Below the pieces are notes generated by a model. That model made no database searches, was not told the origin of the DNA, and worked only from the letters and a program-made list of their open reading frames with translations. Below, piece by piece: positions 1 to 11,966 of a DNA stretch of 64,000 bases; positions within the stretch are counted from its first letter, which is position 1; each line of letters opens with the position of its first letter. Source of the stretch: Tipula vernalis (lineage: Eukaryota > Arthropoda > Insecta > Diptera > Tipulidae); the NCBI GenBank assembly GCA_958295665.1, contig OY282559.1, positions 248,368,764 through 248,432,763 on the forward strand, written 5' to 3'. The position numbers were made by a program, and so were the translations under genes.

Positions 1-654
1 ATTTTTTTGAATAAAACAGTGAAGTAACGACTTAGCCAAATGCATAATTTATTTTGGAGATATGTACTGTAAGTTAACATTTTTTTTTTGAAGAAATACT
101 TTTCAGTTATTATAATAATAAAATACATTTTTGATAACTTGATAAGTGAAAAGTGATAAGTAGGTACTCATTATACATATTGCAAATTTAATAATTGAAA
201 TTCTGTATGTGACATTGTTCTGGCTTAAATTTATGTTTTGCTTGTAAAGATAATGAAACTTAATTATAACATAAGCAACTGCAAAACATTTTTGAAGAAT
301 AGTTGTTCAGAACTTATTCAGTTTTTGAGGGAAATTGAGTAAACGAGTATTGATTCTGTACCCCAAACAGCAAATCATATTGTAATTTAAATTCTACTTA
401 GTTTGGAATAAATAACTTTCAGAATATCAAGAAATCAGTAATTTCAAAGCAAAAAGTTTAAGACATTGAAATAAAAGCAAAAACATCTATTAGGCTAGTG
501 ATCTATTCAAATTGAGCTTTAGAGATTCTGAACTTTAGATTTTCTGTGAATAATTGCCAAATTACATCTTCCCTTAATATCTTCAACGCCTTAAACGAGA
601 AAATAGCTGACTATTGCTTGTAAACAAAATTTCCTATATACATAGATATAAGGA
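1..654. other. AT-rich intergenic or intronic DNA
   Basis: I see no reading frame with family resemblance, no RNA gene and no clear inverted repeat. The stretch ends at the TA duplication of the mariner element. Confidence 0.6.
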
Positions 655-656
655 TA

Positions 657-1672
657 GTTCCAGAAGTACCCGATCTGACTAAGTAAATACTAAAAATTTG
701 GCAAAAATATCTTTATTTCCCAACATAGTCTCCTTTTAGCTTGATACACTTTTCCCAGCGATGTTCAAGAGCTTCGATACCTTGTTTATAGCGAGAACCA
801 TCGAACTCCTCAAAATAACCATCAACCGCAGACTCCACCTCTTCATTGTTGGCAAATACTTTACCACCAAGCTATTTTTCCATGTTTGAAAAGAGAAAAT
901 AATCCGAGAGGAGGCTCAATTTGGTAAATAGGGTGCGGGAGGAAGCAATTCGAACTTTAACTCTTTGATTTTGGCCATCGCGTTAACGGATGTGTGAACT
1001 GGTTCATTGTCTTAAAGAAACAGTATTTGCTTTTCCGCTAAATACGGCTGTTTTTCTTGAATTCATCACTCAAACGGTGGAATAAATTCGCATAATATTC
1101 GCTGTTGATTGTTTTTCCTTTTTAAAGATAATCAATGAATATTATCCTAAGCGTATGCCAAAAAACTGACGACACGAACTTTCCAGCAGATGGAAATGTC
1201 TTCGCAGTCCTTTATTTTGACTGTTCCGTCGTCTCATGAAACATCGTTGAACACTCGATTTAAACATCCTCACTTCGCTGTTTTTGTTCCATTATGTGCA
1301 AGCAAACGCGCCCAATTTTTTGCACAGCTCTCTCATGTCGAAATTGGCAATCTATTTGCGACGTTGGTCTTGGTAGCTCGTACGGCCTCGTTTAAACTCA
1401 GGAACCCAATATTTTAGTATTGTAAACGAAGGAACAAACTACCCCGGAGTAGAAACTAGATTGGCTTTGATATTGGTTGAACGGAAACCTTTCAAATGAA
1501 AGTATTGTATCACATAACGATGACCAATTTTTCCATATTTATAAATTCACTGAGAGTGTTCATTATGGCTGTCAAACAAATACTAAACAACGCAGCGTTT
1601 TAAACTTGAAATTTAATTTTTATACAATGTCAATAACAACCATCTAGTCGTCAGGTTGAGTACTTCTGAGAC
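657..1672 (-). mobile_element. mariner-family transposon relic with both ends
   Basis: Both termini are visible. The left end reads GTTCCAGAAGTACCCGATCT; the reverse complement of the right end reads GTCTCAGAAGTACTCAACCT, giving about 25 bp of imperfect terminal inverted repeats. A TA dinucleotide flanks each side (655-656 and 1673-1674), the usual Tc1/mariner duplication. At 1,016 bp it is shorter than the roughly 1.3 kb of complete mariners, so part of the transposase region is missing, mainly the N-terminal part. The transposase lies on the minus strand. Confidence 0.85.
713..1600 (-). pseudogene. mariner transposase, decayed
   Basis: The minus strand ends with the typical mariner C-terminus, HRWEKCIKLKGDYVGK, then TAA at 713-715. 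Upstream fragments include a segment around GGKVFANNEEVESAVDGYF (about 790-880), a DYFLFSNMEK-like catalytic segment (about 880-910), a HTSVNAMAKIKEL-like stretch (about 970-1010) and KGKTINSEYYANLFHRL (about 1075-1130). All are established mariner blocks of the DD34D catalytic domain. Frames shift several times, so no functional protein is possible. The open frame on the opposite strand at 1190-1417 is incidental. Confidence 0.8.
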
Positions 1673-1674
1673 TA

Positions 1675-3937
1675 TTTCTTAACTGAAGGTAGTGTCAATT
1701 TGCGTAATTGTTAGTTGTGTGTTTTGTTAATATTTTGTTTTGTCTTATGATACTTCGGTTAATTTTTCGAACTCTCTATAAAATACTCGGTATATAATTT
1801 AGTTTTTAGCCATTATTTTTAGCCGGCTCAAATCCAACTATTCAACATGTCTGAATTTTGATCAGATACAATTTTGAATTGATGTCTTCAGGTAAATCGA
1901 CAGATTTCTATTTTATATGGTTTGAATTTTAACATTATCCTGAATCTTATAATAAGATTTGTACAATATTCAATATTCTTTTATAACGTTACCGCAATAA
2001 TATTCTGCTATAAATGGATAAAGTAACGTGATTTTCGCTCAAACCAAATTAATATTTTTGGCTTCCATGGTATAGCACTTTTCCCAGAAAAATTTCTATT
2101 TTAAAGATCAATGATCCAACAAAATATTCTATAAATCATTCTGTACTAAGTTTTGTTTGATTCTACTGAGCTTCAAGACTCAATTCGTCGGAATCTAATA
2201 AAAAAATGATTTATTCTGCAATATTGAAATGAGAGTCGACACAAATAAGAACACCGATTACTGATTTCTTGGCCACGTTTGCCAATAATTAACTGTATTT
2301 TATCGGGGAAGTCGATTGATGCTTTCCTTAAATATTCCGACTTTTCAATAAGATCGTGTAGGTAATCAGTGTTTTTTCATAAATTTTCCACACTTATCAT
2401 TGCTTTCTGCCACAAAACCTGTTTATTATAGACAATATTCCAGAGGTTATGTGCGAATCTATCCCTGTGATTTTGCAAATTTTATTTGGATCTAGATGGA
2501 TAGATTTTTATAAATATTATTTTTTATTTCAAATATATATGTAAATTATTAAAACAATAATGGCAAAATCCGAAGGCCATTAACTTTTAACTTAAATAAG
2601 CAGAAATATAGCCGCAACATAAATACACTGCAATTTGAGTATATATTTTGACAGCTTGTTCAAATCCAGTGTAATGAAAATAAATATATCGCATACTGGT
2701 TGATTAGTTAATTTAATACGATATTATCCAGCTGTTTTATGAAGTTGAAGTCAATAAATAAACAATGTTTGCTATCCACGCTTAATGACCTGTTTTGCTC
2801 AACCAAAATATTTGGGAATTTATATGTACGTATAAGTCTAATTGATTAGACATTGAACACAATCTAATTGACCTAAATTTGTTTTAATCAGTAAATACAC
2901 CGCGGGAATATAATAATTTCTTAGTGGTAAGCTTAAGTAAACCCAACAATTTAGATAATAACAATAATAATTAAACCGCAGTACTTGTTTAAAAAGAAAA
3001 AATCGATTAACCAAATTTATTTGATATTTTAATTTAATTTTATTTTTCTAAAGTTTATACGAGTACGCATTCCCCTCAGTGGTTTTTCTTTAGTTCTTCA
3101 TATTAAAAATAGCAAAATATTTTCCTTTAAATATTTTCAGATTCATATATCGTCTAAATTTAATAGTTTATTTGTAAATTACATGGTTTATAAACAAAAT
3201 GTACAGAAATACTTCACTTAACGCGATTTGTTTGTTCTAGGATGAAATGTTGAGTATAAAGTACTTAGCTATTATGTTCACTTGTTGTCAAGATTTTTTC
3301 CATAAAGTAATTCAGATTTGATAAAAAAAGTTAAATTGACAGTGCGAAGTATACATACGTAAGTCTCCAAAATGAACTGGTGTTTCAAATCGAAGCAGAT
3401 TATAATATTCTTATTTAAAGTTTAGAATTTCTTCAATACAGTTTTCTTCAAACATCATTGCAAAGTGACGCCTTAAAATGGAAGTTCTATGTCCCACGCA
3501 AATTTAAAAGATGAGATTTATTTTCGTTTTGTTTACAAATAAACAGCAAAAAACCATATCTAACATAAAAAAATGACATAACATAAAAGGTTTGAGAAAT
3601 TCAAATCATTATTATTCATGTAATAAAAGTTTATTGAAATGTCGGTACTTTATTTAAAAAAAAAAATGTTGATTGATAGATTTGACACGTGTCAATGATA
3701 AATTGTGTGGCTCCTTCAAGGAAGCCGATTTGGTAAACAAATTTCATCCAACCAGACGATTATCGATTGTTTCGAAACACACATTTTCATGAAAGTTTCG
3801 CTGAAAATGATGATTTCATCCATCATTCATGACATCATTTGTACATAAGATTTTCACCTTGATACAAGAACCAAAACGCAAACCTTTTTTCTTCGTTGAG
3901 AGTGTTACGGCAATAATTATTACATCCCTAGTAAACA
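1675..3937. other. AT-rich DNA, no recognised gene
   Basis: About 2.3 kb rich in A/T homopolymers. I found no reading frame of note, no splice-flanked exon with family resemblance and no terminal-repeat pair. It could be intronic to the K2P gene or intergenic; the sequence does not decide. Confidence 0.5.
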
Positions 3938-5839
3938 ATACATATGCAATTTTGTTATTTTGTTTAATCTAGTATTTGGATAATATTACAACTTGATGGA
4001 CGTTAAGGTGTAACCATACTTGGAATAAGAAAAATAAAAAAAATAAGAATTTGAGCTTTTCTTATTTCACTTTGACATTTCGGCTATAGATAACTTAAAA
4101 ATTTTTAAGTTCAAAGCGAAATATTTTTGTTTGATTTTTCAGTTATTTTAGGAAAAATTATACTAAATTCATTTATATCGTAAAAAATTATTAATTTACA
4201 TTTACTAGTTCTAATTAGTGATTCAGAAACACTATACAACATTTTTTGTTTTAAAAAAATTGTATATCTCAATTTAGTTTTTTTAGGTTATGTTTCAATT
4301 TTTGTTTGTGTTTTAAATGTATGTACAATAAAATTGCTCAATTATTTATTGTCTAATTTAATGCTCAAATATTCCCGTTCTGATTTATTTATTAATAATT
4401 AATCGAAATATTATAATTTTTACCAAACCAGTTGTTTACTTTCTACAGTAAAAAGTTGTGCAACCTTTTTCAAATAGGGTACTACTTTTTACAGTAAAAA
4501 GTTGTGCAACCTTTTTCAACCTTTTTCAAAGGTTGCACAACTTTTTCAAAGTTGTGCAACCTTTTTTATAAGCTGAAAAATCATATTAAATTCATTTATA
4601 TCATAAAAAATGAATTAATTTACATTAACTGTTTCTAATTAGTGATACAGAAGCACTATGCAATGTTTTTTTTCTCCAAACGTCTTAAAAGTAGCTTGTT
4701 TTAATACTATTATTGGGCATTAAAGTTGGCCTTTTTGTTACGATTAAAAAAATGTGAGTGTTGCTAGGCTGAACTTTTAATCCTAGGTGTAAATGCTCTT
4801 TTAACACTGTTTTCAATATTAAAAGTAAATGAGACGTCATAACTTGGTAAGATACACAAACAAAAAAAAAAGTCAAGGCCTCCTTAACTATACAAAATAT
4901 TTCAATAAAATGTTCAATCTTGATTTTGATGGCAATAGGTTTAATACAATTTCCTTTGCTGTTTGAACCACATCCGGAGGTAAATTTGATAAATCTTCTG
5001 ATTCAAACATTTTGTTCGCAAGAAAAATATTATAATTATAGCTTGGCAGTTTGACACTTACAATAGTCAAACCAAACAAAAGTCATGATCTCCTTAGTTT
5101 CACAAAATATTTCAACAAAATTACTTTCAATTTTGAAATTTTAATTACATAATTTGTACTTACTTGTATAATTAGTTTATAATAAGCATTTCTTCGTTGA
5201 AGAAAAAATAGTATGTGTTATTCGGATTAAAAGTGACTTTGTTTGACTCGCAAATATTTGCTTTTGCTCGGCTACGCTGCGCTTCGCCTCGCATGCAAAT
5301 ATAATTGCTCGTCAAACAAAGTATCACTTTTAATCCTAATGACACAATGTACTATTGTTTTAAAAAAATGTAATATCTCAATAAAATATTTTTAGATTAT
5401 GTTTAAGTTTTTGTTTGATGTTTTAAATGTATATACATTATATATACTCAATTATTATAGTCTAATTTAATGTTCAAATACTCTCATTTTAATTTATTTA
5501 TTAATAATTAATGAAAATGTTATAATTTCTATTTACAAACTAGTTTTTCATTTCCCGCGTTAAAAATTTGTGCAACCTTTTTTAAGTTTCTTAAGCATAC
5601 ACGACAAATTTCGCTCCTTTTAAGTTTTTTAAGTGACAGCTGAAGTTTTCATTTCCCCTCCAAAAAAATTTTAAGTTTCTTATTTTAAGTATGGTCGAAT
5701 ACACATAAATCCCCTTTCTCGCTCTCTTACGTTAATTTTTTTATTTTTCTTATTCTAACTATGGTTCTCGCTTCAGTCCATCAAGTTGTAATATTATCCA
5801 AATACTAGATTTAACAAAATAACAAAATTGCATATGTAT
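3938..5839. mobile_element. Long foldback element, 1.9 kb, TIRs over 100 bp
   Basis: The sequence at about 3938-4045 recurs in reverse complement at about 5735-5839; the outer part, from ATACATATGCAATTTTG through the GATAATATTACAACTTGATG block, is almost identical. The interior is built from internal duplications. About 4143-4255 is repeated at 4567-4677, about 4250-4470 at 5358-5580, and about 4855-4920 at 5050-5125. A smaller hairpin of GTTGCACAACTTTTT units occupies 4440-4570. No coding region is evident, so it is non-autonomous. No target duplication could be fixed. Confidence 0.75.
5206..5358. repeat. Small foldback element with C+G-rich centre (inside 3938-5839)
   Basis: The left arm (GGATTAAAAGTGACTTTGTT, about 5224-5243) recurs inverted at about 5300-5338, and outer AATAGTAT/GTACTATT segments pair as well. 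The centre is unusually C+G-rich and includes CTCGGCTACGC followed by CGCCTCGC. A related structure lies at 42112-42253. Its position inside the larger foldback element suggests nesting. Confidence 0.65.
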
Positions 5840-5905
5840 GTATGTTAAAAAGTATACATTCGGGCGAATTAATATAAAATATTTTTCTATAATATTTTAA
5901 TATAA

Positions 5906-6137
5906 TGGGCCCGATTCTGGAATGATAAAATTCATGTTATGTTATTTTATTTTTCCGCTTCCTATATGAATTTGTATTGAAAAAACCAAAATAACATAAC
6001 ACAACATAAAAGTTTCGAAGGCAGAATTGGGCCTATTATAGGACCTATTAGGTCCGATTATTTCAATACAAATTCAAATAGGAAGCGGCGAAATAAAATA
6101 ACATAACATGAATTTTATTGTTCCAGAATTGGGCCCA
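5906..6137. mobile_element. MITE with about 75-bp TIRs (GGGCCC ends)
   Basis: A near-perfect palindrome: TGGGCCCGATTCTGGAAT at the left matches the reverse complement of the right end, and pairing continues for about 75 bp through the CATGTTATGTTATTTTATTT and CCGCTTCCTAT segments. The total is 232 bp with a loop of about 80 bp and no coding capacity. No target duplication is certain. Confidence 0.8.
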
Positions 6138-6181
6138 ATATTCGAAACAAATATATTTATTTAACGGCAAACGTGTTGTCG

Positions 6182-6213
6182 GTTGGCCTATGTGTATGTT
6201 TTGATTAGGCCAA
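6182..6213. repeat. Short perfect hairpin
   Basis: GTTGGCCTA and TAGGCCAAC form a 9-bp perfect stem around a 14-nt loop, between the two MITEs. It may be a fragment of another element. No function is inferred. Confidence 0.5.
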
Positions 6214-6233
6214 CCCGTTTAAAATGTTATTGG

Positions 6234-6425
6234 GGTTTACCTAGTTAATCTTAGAATATTCGAAAATTGTTATCTTAACAGCAAGTCTAAGTAGGCCTAC
6301 CGAAATATCATAGTGAGATGCTTGCTGATCGGTGAAAATCTCGAGATATAGATTTTCTTAGACATGCTGTTAAGTCTTAACATTTTTTCGCATTTTCGAA
6401 TAATCTAAGATTAACTAGGTAATCC
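6234..6425. mobile_element. MITE with about 55-bp TIRs (TACCTAGTTAATCTTAG ends)
   Basis: The left end GGTTTACCTAGTTAATCTTA pairs with the right end, whose reverse complement is GGATTACCTAGTTAATCTTA. The homology continues through ATTCGAAAAT and CTTAACAGCA to about 6292 and 6356. At 192 bp it is non-coding. It abuts the 5' part of the Ty3/gypsy relic. Confidence 0.75.
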
Positions 6426-7066
6426 TAAATAACTTTTTAAGCGAGTTGGCATGATTAAAGTACACACATAGGCCTGTTGGCGACATGAAATCGGTTCCTG
6501 TGTGTAAAATATTACATAAATTTTAGAACAACCGCGTTTTTTTGAAGTGGCGTCATAGCAGATAGTGTAAAAAGCAGATATGTGTAAAAATTGGCGGCAA
6601 ACAACAGTTCCTGTGTGTGGAATGTTACAAAGCGTTCTGGAGGAATTACGTGTTTTTGAAGTGGCGTCGCAGAGATCGAAATTAAAGTTGGCATCATCGT
6701 GTGCGCATAACGGTTGTTGGTTACAGTATATTTCGCTTGTGCTCGAAAACAAATAAATTCGGTGTATGTGGCCTGGCCTGTAAACAAGTGAAGTCGAAAC
6801 TGGTTTCGAAATTTTATTGATCGTTTTAAGAATTTTTTCTCCGATTTGGTTAAATTCAGTGTAAGCGGAAATTCAGTGCGCAAGAAGAACACAGAAGTGA
6901 AGCCGAAACCAATTCTCTTCGATTTAAATAAATTCAGAGTTCGTGGTCCACCAATAATCAAAGGCGAAGCAATTCGGTATTATTAAAATAAATCCGTTGT
7001 ACAAAATAATCTATAAAGATAAAACAAAAGAATCTAGGGCGAAGGGTGAATTTCGCAATCTAGAAA

Positions 7067-7782
7067 ATGGCAGAACCAAGTACATCTGCACCAACTTCCC
7101 CGGGTACCAAAGATGATAGAGAAAACCAGAACAAACATTCTCATGGTAACAAAGAAATACAATCTGACGAAGGGATGAAACTAATATTTGGTAGCTTCTC
7201 AAAGTTATTAGGCCAGAAGATGGTAAATTTCAGCTCAACTATAAAAGCCACAGCAGATGGGACACCGAAGATCGACGAAGCTGCGTTTCTGAACAGAGAG
7301 AGCAGAAACTTAGCTTTTGAAACACCATCCCTATTCCTCGATCTAGTGGAAGCTTCATCGAACTCAAATACGATAGAAGCAAGCCGATACATATTTTCAT
7401 GCCAAGACATAGAAGGGTCAATGACAAAATTTTGCGGAAAGTAGGGATACTTCCTAGAAAAATGGATTTAGGACATGGAGGACGCGGCAAAATTTTACAG
7501 TTGGTCGGATGTCCAGATGACATTATATGTAAAGAGGCGACGCAAGTTAAACTAACTTATACGAGCGCAACAATCCACAGGCAAATGGCAGCACGGAAAA
7601 ACAGAACGGAGGAAAGCTACTCGTATCTAAGCTACCTCATATCAATGATGGAGTTAGGTAGAGCAGTCGAGATGGAAGAGGGGACAATTATTGAGTATTG
7701 CATTGGGAGGATTGCAGATTATGAACCTAATAAAGCCGCTCTGTATGGTGCTGTCACAATTGACCCGTTCAGGAAAAAATGA
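7067..7782 (+). pseudogene. gag-like region of Ty3/gypsy relic
   Basis: Two overlapping frames (7067-7444 and 7399-7782) read as one protein broken by a frameshift. The first begins MAEPSTSAPTSPGTKDD, a low-complexity N-terminus. The second carries a helical, charged segment around RKNRTEESYSYLSYLISMM with a following ...EPNKAALYGA motif, which resembles the capsid region of Ty3/gypsy Gag. No zinc knuckle could be placed in the decayed sequence after 7790. The position directly upstream of RT supports the call. Confidence 0.6.
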
Positions 7783-8015
7783 ATTTGCTACGAGAATAAA
7801 ACAAGAAAACCGTAACCAAAACAATATTACCGATGAGTCAGAATACCCAGCCGATAAGTAGGACAACGGGAAGTCGGAGAGCCGAGGAGAAGAGGGTAAA
7901 GCTTTACATCTATAGCGAAGTACACTTAACCAATATGTGCCCTCGAAAATAAGCAGCTGATACATGAGGTAGCCATTTGGTGAAAAATTGTTACCCAAGA
8001 AAGGTCGTGGTAAGT

Positions 8016-8555
8016 GACGTAGTCAAGATGGAAATCATTCTGGCAAACAACAACCCTATATACTCTAGCCCAAAAAGACTGGGGCCTTTGGAGTTGGAGA
8101 TAGTCAGGTAGCAGATTGATGAGTGGCTGAGGGAAGGAATAATTCGAGTTAGCATGTCGGAGTATGCAAGCCCAGTCGTACTAACAAACAAGAAACATTT
8201 CTCAAAAAGATTATGCGTCGATTATCTAAAATTGAATGCAGTAGCAGTCAGAGATCGTTATCCTCTAACATTGATCGACGATCAACTAGATCGGTTACAG
8301 GGAGCAAAGTATTTCAGCACACTATAGCTGCGCAACTGATTCTTTCACGTACCGATAGTTCCCGATTTAATCAAATATGCTTCGTTTGTCACAGTATGAG
8401 TTTTTGAAAGCATCCTTCGGACTGTGTAATTCTCCGGCAACGTTTCAGAGGTCCGTCAAAAATATTTTTCGTAAACTAAGTAGTAAGAAAATCATATGTA
8501 TATATAGAAGATATTATCCCGGCCACATTAGAAGAGGAAGGTAGGCTAAAAAGAG
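8016..8555 (+). pseudogene. Reverse transcriptase, N-terminal part (Ty3/gypsy)
   Basis: Readable blocks are EWLREGIIRVSMSEYASPVV, KRLCVDYLKLNAV and DRYPLTLIDDQLDRLQGAKY, which are the conserved N-terminal palm and fingers of Ty3/gypsy RT. After about 8330 several stops and shifts occur. The frame is cut at 8557 by insertion of the pogo-like element and resumes at 11293. Confidence 0.8.
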
Positions 8556-8557
8556 TA

Positions 8558-11290
8558 GGGGGAGGTGGGGCAAACGCAAGCATTTTTTAATTTTTTTTAT
8601 AAAACATTTAAAAATCGATCATTTGAAGTATTTTGATTTGTATACTAATTTCAATTATCTTATTTTTTAAATAAGCGACTTTCATTTAAGAAAATTCCAC
8701 TTAATATCTCTACAAACATCAAAGAAAAAAATGAGTTTCCGCTTACTTTTACCCCTATGTTGGGGTAAAAGTAAGCAAATCAAAATTTTTTAGGGGTAAA
8801 TATAAACTTAACAAAATTAAGAGAAATTTCAATTTAAACATATTTATTTATTCCAAAAATAAAAATAAAACAAGTTTTCAAATAAAAAGCTGCGTAAACT
8901 TTGGCAATTTCAGTCAGTTTGTAAAATAATAAATAATATTATTCTTCTCTCTTATTATTTAATTAATTCATTTCATATTATAATCAATTAAATCAACTTC
9001 AAATCTATAATAACCCTTAGTGCGCACAAAGTTCCTGGAATTTCAATAGGCTCAGGCAATTTCGATAAAATGTCGGTTCTGTTGTTTGGGCTATATCATC
9101 AATTATGGGAAATATAAAATATTAGTTATGTTTTCTTAAAAATTTTATGTCGAAATCAGTTTTTTCAAAAACTGTTTGGATTTGGCCGATGAAGAACACT
9201 TGTTTCCCGTTAATTTGGTCAAATCTTACTAAAACGAAGTCACCTTGGTTTAGATTGTCATCATCCACTAAAAGATTTGGCAAATTTTCATTTTCTTGCG
9301 ATATGATAGAACAATCGTCTGATTCGGGCAATTTGTCAAACGAAACTTCAGATTCAGATGTTTCGTTAATCTAAAAGAAAAAATGATATTAATTTTTAAT
9401 ACAACAGTGATGCGAAATCAATTAGGTACCTGTTCAGGCTGCTTAGGTTTAGCACGTTTCTTTTTATTTATATAGTATGTTTATCTTTTTTGGCTTGATC
9501 CAAAGAAGTGATTCTATTTTTTTCCGGCGTATCGGTAAAGATTCGGGATTTCCCCCGTTCACGACCGTTTGATTTTTTATTTCGTGAAGCAGCCTTTGGA
9601 AATGGCCTTACTTGTTCAGGAGTAACAGAATAAGCAGCTTGACTCGAAGTGGATGGTATTTGTGGCTGATTGTCGTTATTTGGAAAATGTGCCAGTGCGT
9701 CATTGTTTGAACCATTTTCAATGAACGGTCGATCGGTTACAAATGCCGCAGCAAAATCCACTTCTGTAAATGCAAGTTGATTAATCGGCCAAATTCCAGG
9801 CTTTTGAAATGATGATGTTATATTTCGTGATGTAAAGGATGTTTCATAGGCGCGATTTGCAAGTTCCGGTATATCATAGATTGCAATTAACTTCCCCGGA
9901 TTAGTTAGCATAAAATTATTAAATGCGATTTTTAGTGCACTTTTAAATGGGCCAAAAACTTCTATGTCTAGAGGTTGTAATTTGTGGGAGCAATGAGGTG
10001 GGAATGACAGAAGAACTATTCCGCATTTTCGAGCAAATTCTATTGCAGGCAAAGAACAATGGCTATTGTGGTTGTCCATTAGCAACAAAATACGGTTTTC
10101 TTTGGAACAACGTGTCTGCAGCTGAATATGCTTTAAAACTTCTGGGAAAAGTTCTACTGTCATCCAACCTGTTCTAGATGCGAGACCTAAACTTCCACTT
10201 GGTGCTCCATGTAAAAAATGGTCCTTGTAGTGAACTCGAGGGAACACAAATACAGGAGCAATCGAATGGCCAGCAGCATTAATATTTCCACTGAAAGTAA
10301 CGAGTTCACCACGTTCCGCTGAAACGATTTGGCCCACTTGTCTCTTTGACTTGTCTGCAATTACCTATAGGTAGATAAAATTAAAATGTAATATTTTTAG
10401 TTAAGGATTTTTCATTGTTACCTTTGGTGCTTGCATGACAGTGGTTATTCCAATCTCGTCTAATATTCCAGGATACTTTTTTTGAAACAATTTAGCATAT
10501 TGATACGCCAGATTTCTGGTTTGTACATAAGTTAGGCCGTAATTTATTTTTGAAGAACGTAACAACTAATGTTTTAATTCGAGTTCTTCTTCGTTAGAGA
10601 AAACCTGTTTATGTTTTTGTCGCATAAGATTCGCGCACATTCTTATTTCATTCTCACTCTCATTGCCAGAATCTTCTTCACGTAAAGCTGGCTTAGCATT
10701 TTTCACAAATTTAACTCTCTTAAAGAGAGTGTTGTGGTTAAGTTGGTATTTCTCCAATGGATTTTTTCTTTTTTAGAACCTCACTAATTGCAGCAGCCGT
10801 AGAATCCTCGTCAATGCAGCCCTTTTTTTTCTAATAATTTCGGACCATTCTAAAATCGAAGTAAATATTAAATAACTAAATGATTTGGGGTCAAAATAAG
10901 CCGGCTTAATTTTGCCCCACATCGCATGCTTAAAACAACCCCACATAGCTTTTTTTAATAAAAAAAAAAAAAAAATGCAAAACTAATAAAATTATTGAAA
11001 ATTAAACTCGGTTTAAAAAAAAGACACACAATAATAATTTTAATGCAAAACAACCATACCCATATTTTACAGTTTTAATAACACAACCGATCCTTTTCGA
11101 ATGACATAAAAATTTACTTTTATTTAAAAAAACTACCTTCTGCTGGTAAAACAAAAGATCGACTGAAGAACCGGGTGCATTTTTTTTACCATTAAGTGAT
11201 GCTCATGCGCACACTTGTTAGTATTTACGTTATTTTGATAGATTTTGAGTATGTTTATTTTTACCCCCTGCTTACAATTGCCCCACCTCC
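8558..11290 (-). mobile_element. pogo/Tigger-like DNA transposon inserted in the gypsy relic
   Basis: The left end GGGGGAGGTGGGGCAAACGC and the reverse complement of the right end, GGAGGTGGGGCAATTGTAAG, share the terminal inverted repeat GGAGGTGGGGCAA. TA flanks both sides (8556-8557 and 11291-11292), the typical duplication of the IS630/Tc1/mariner/pogo group. The 2,733-bp element carries a minus-strand transposase with two short introns. The flanks on both sides are Ty3/gypsy RT sequence, so the insertion is younger than that element. Confidence 0.85.
9122..10848 (-). pseudogene. pogo-type transposase with two introns, mildly mutated
   Basis: The transposase cuts and pastes the element. 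From the likely start at 10848, an N-terminal helix-turn-helix region (LEKYQLNHNTLFKRVKFV) is followed by YGLTYVQTRNLAYQYAKLF and the DDE_1 catalytic core. All three catalytic aspartates are present: GILDEIGITTV, LLLMDNHNSHC and KLQPLDIEVFG, with 35 residues between the last two. Intron 1 is 10365-10421 (57 bp, GTAAC...TATAG) and intron 2 is 9371-9429 (59 bp, GTACC...TTTAG). Lesions: TAG at codon 6, a frameshift in the A-run near 10770, TAG at 10566-10568 and a frameshift near 9470. The core exon (9468-10363) is open, so the copy is inactive but not old. Confidence 0.85.
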
Positions 11291-11292
11291 TA

Positions 11293-11966
11293 CTAGGAGT
11301 GGCACAGTATAACGGATTACAAATTAATTGGAGGACATCGAAGCTATCCAAGCGGCACCGTACGACCCAGTAGAGATAAACAAACTGCCATTTTGATTCT
11401 CCCGGAGCCTAGTAATGTTCGGCAATTCCAACAATTTCTGGGTCTGACTGGATACTTCCGAAGATTCGACGAAGGCTAAGCAATCATAGCCAAGCTAATT
11501 TGAGATTTACTAAAAAAGGACGTGTCGTTTCGATTTGGTACATTGGAGAAGGAGGTGGTAAAAAAGCTGAAAGCGGTTCTGACTACCAGCCCAGTTCTAC
11601 AGATGTATTATATGTCGGCGAAAGCAAAGTTATAGACGGACGCCAGCAAGCACAGTCTGGGGGCAATATTGGTGCGAGAAAACGTAGATGATAAACAGGT
11701 ACATCCGGTTTTCTACTTTAATCGCAAAACAACAAAATACGTGTTCAGGGTCTATTTCCTGGGTCTGCAATTTAAAATAGAACACCGATCCTCGAACCGA
11801 ATTCAGCATGTAGACACGCTGTCCAGAGCACCATTGATTATGGCTGTTCAGAATGAGGCGTTTAACCGAGTAAAGGCTGCGCAAAGGACGACGAGCACAT
11901 ATAAACAATATTGAATTTACTCGAAACAACATCTTACAAAAGTTATACTCGAAGTCAACGAGCAAT
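11293..11966 (+). pseudogene. Ty3/gypsy RT C-terminus and RNase H/linker remnant
   Basis: After the pogo insertion the retrotransposon resumes. A degenerate QFQQFLGLTGYFRRF block (about 11430-11470) marks the RT connection. RNase H pieces follow (VHPVFYFNRKTTKY near 11700-11740), then the post-RNase H motif FKIEHRSSNRIQHVDTLSRA (about 11770-11830). Frames change at least twice. Recognisable sequence stops near 11966 with no integrase, so the element ends by truncation. Confidence 0.75.

Noticed and set aside
1190..1417. 75-codon plus-strand frame
   Set aside because: It is antisense to the decayed mariner transposase.
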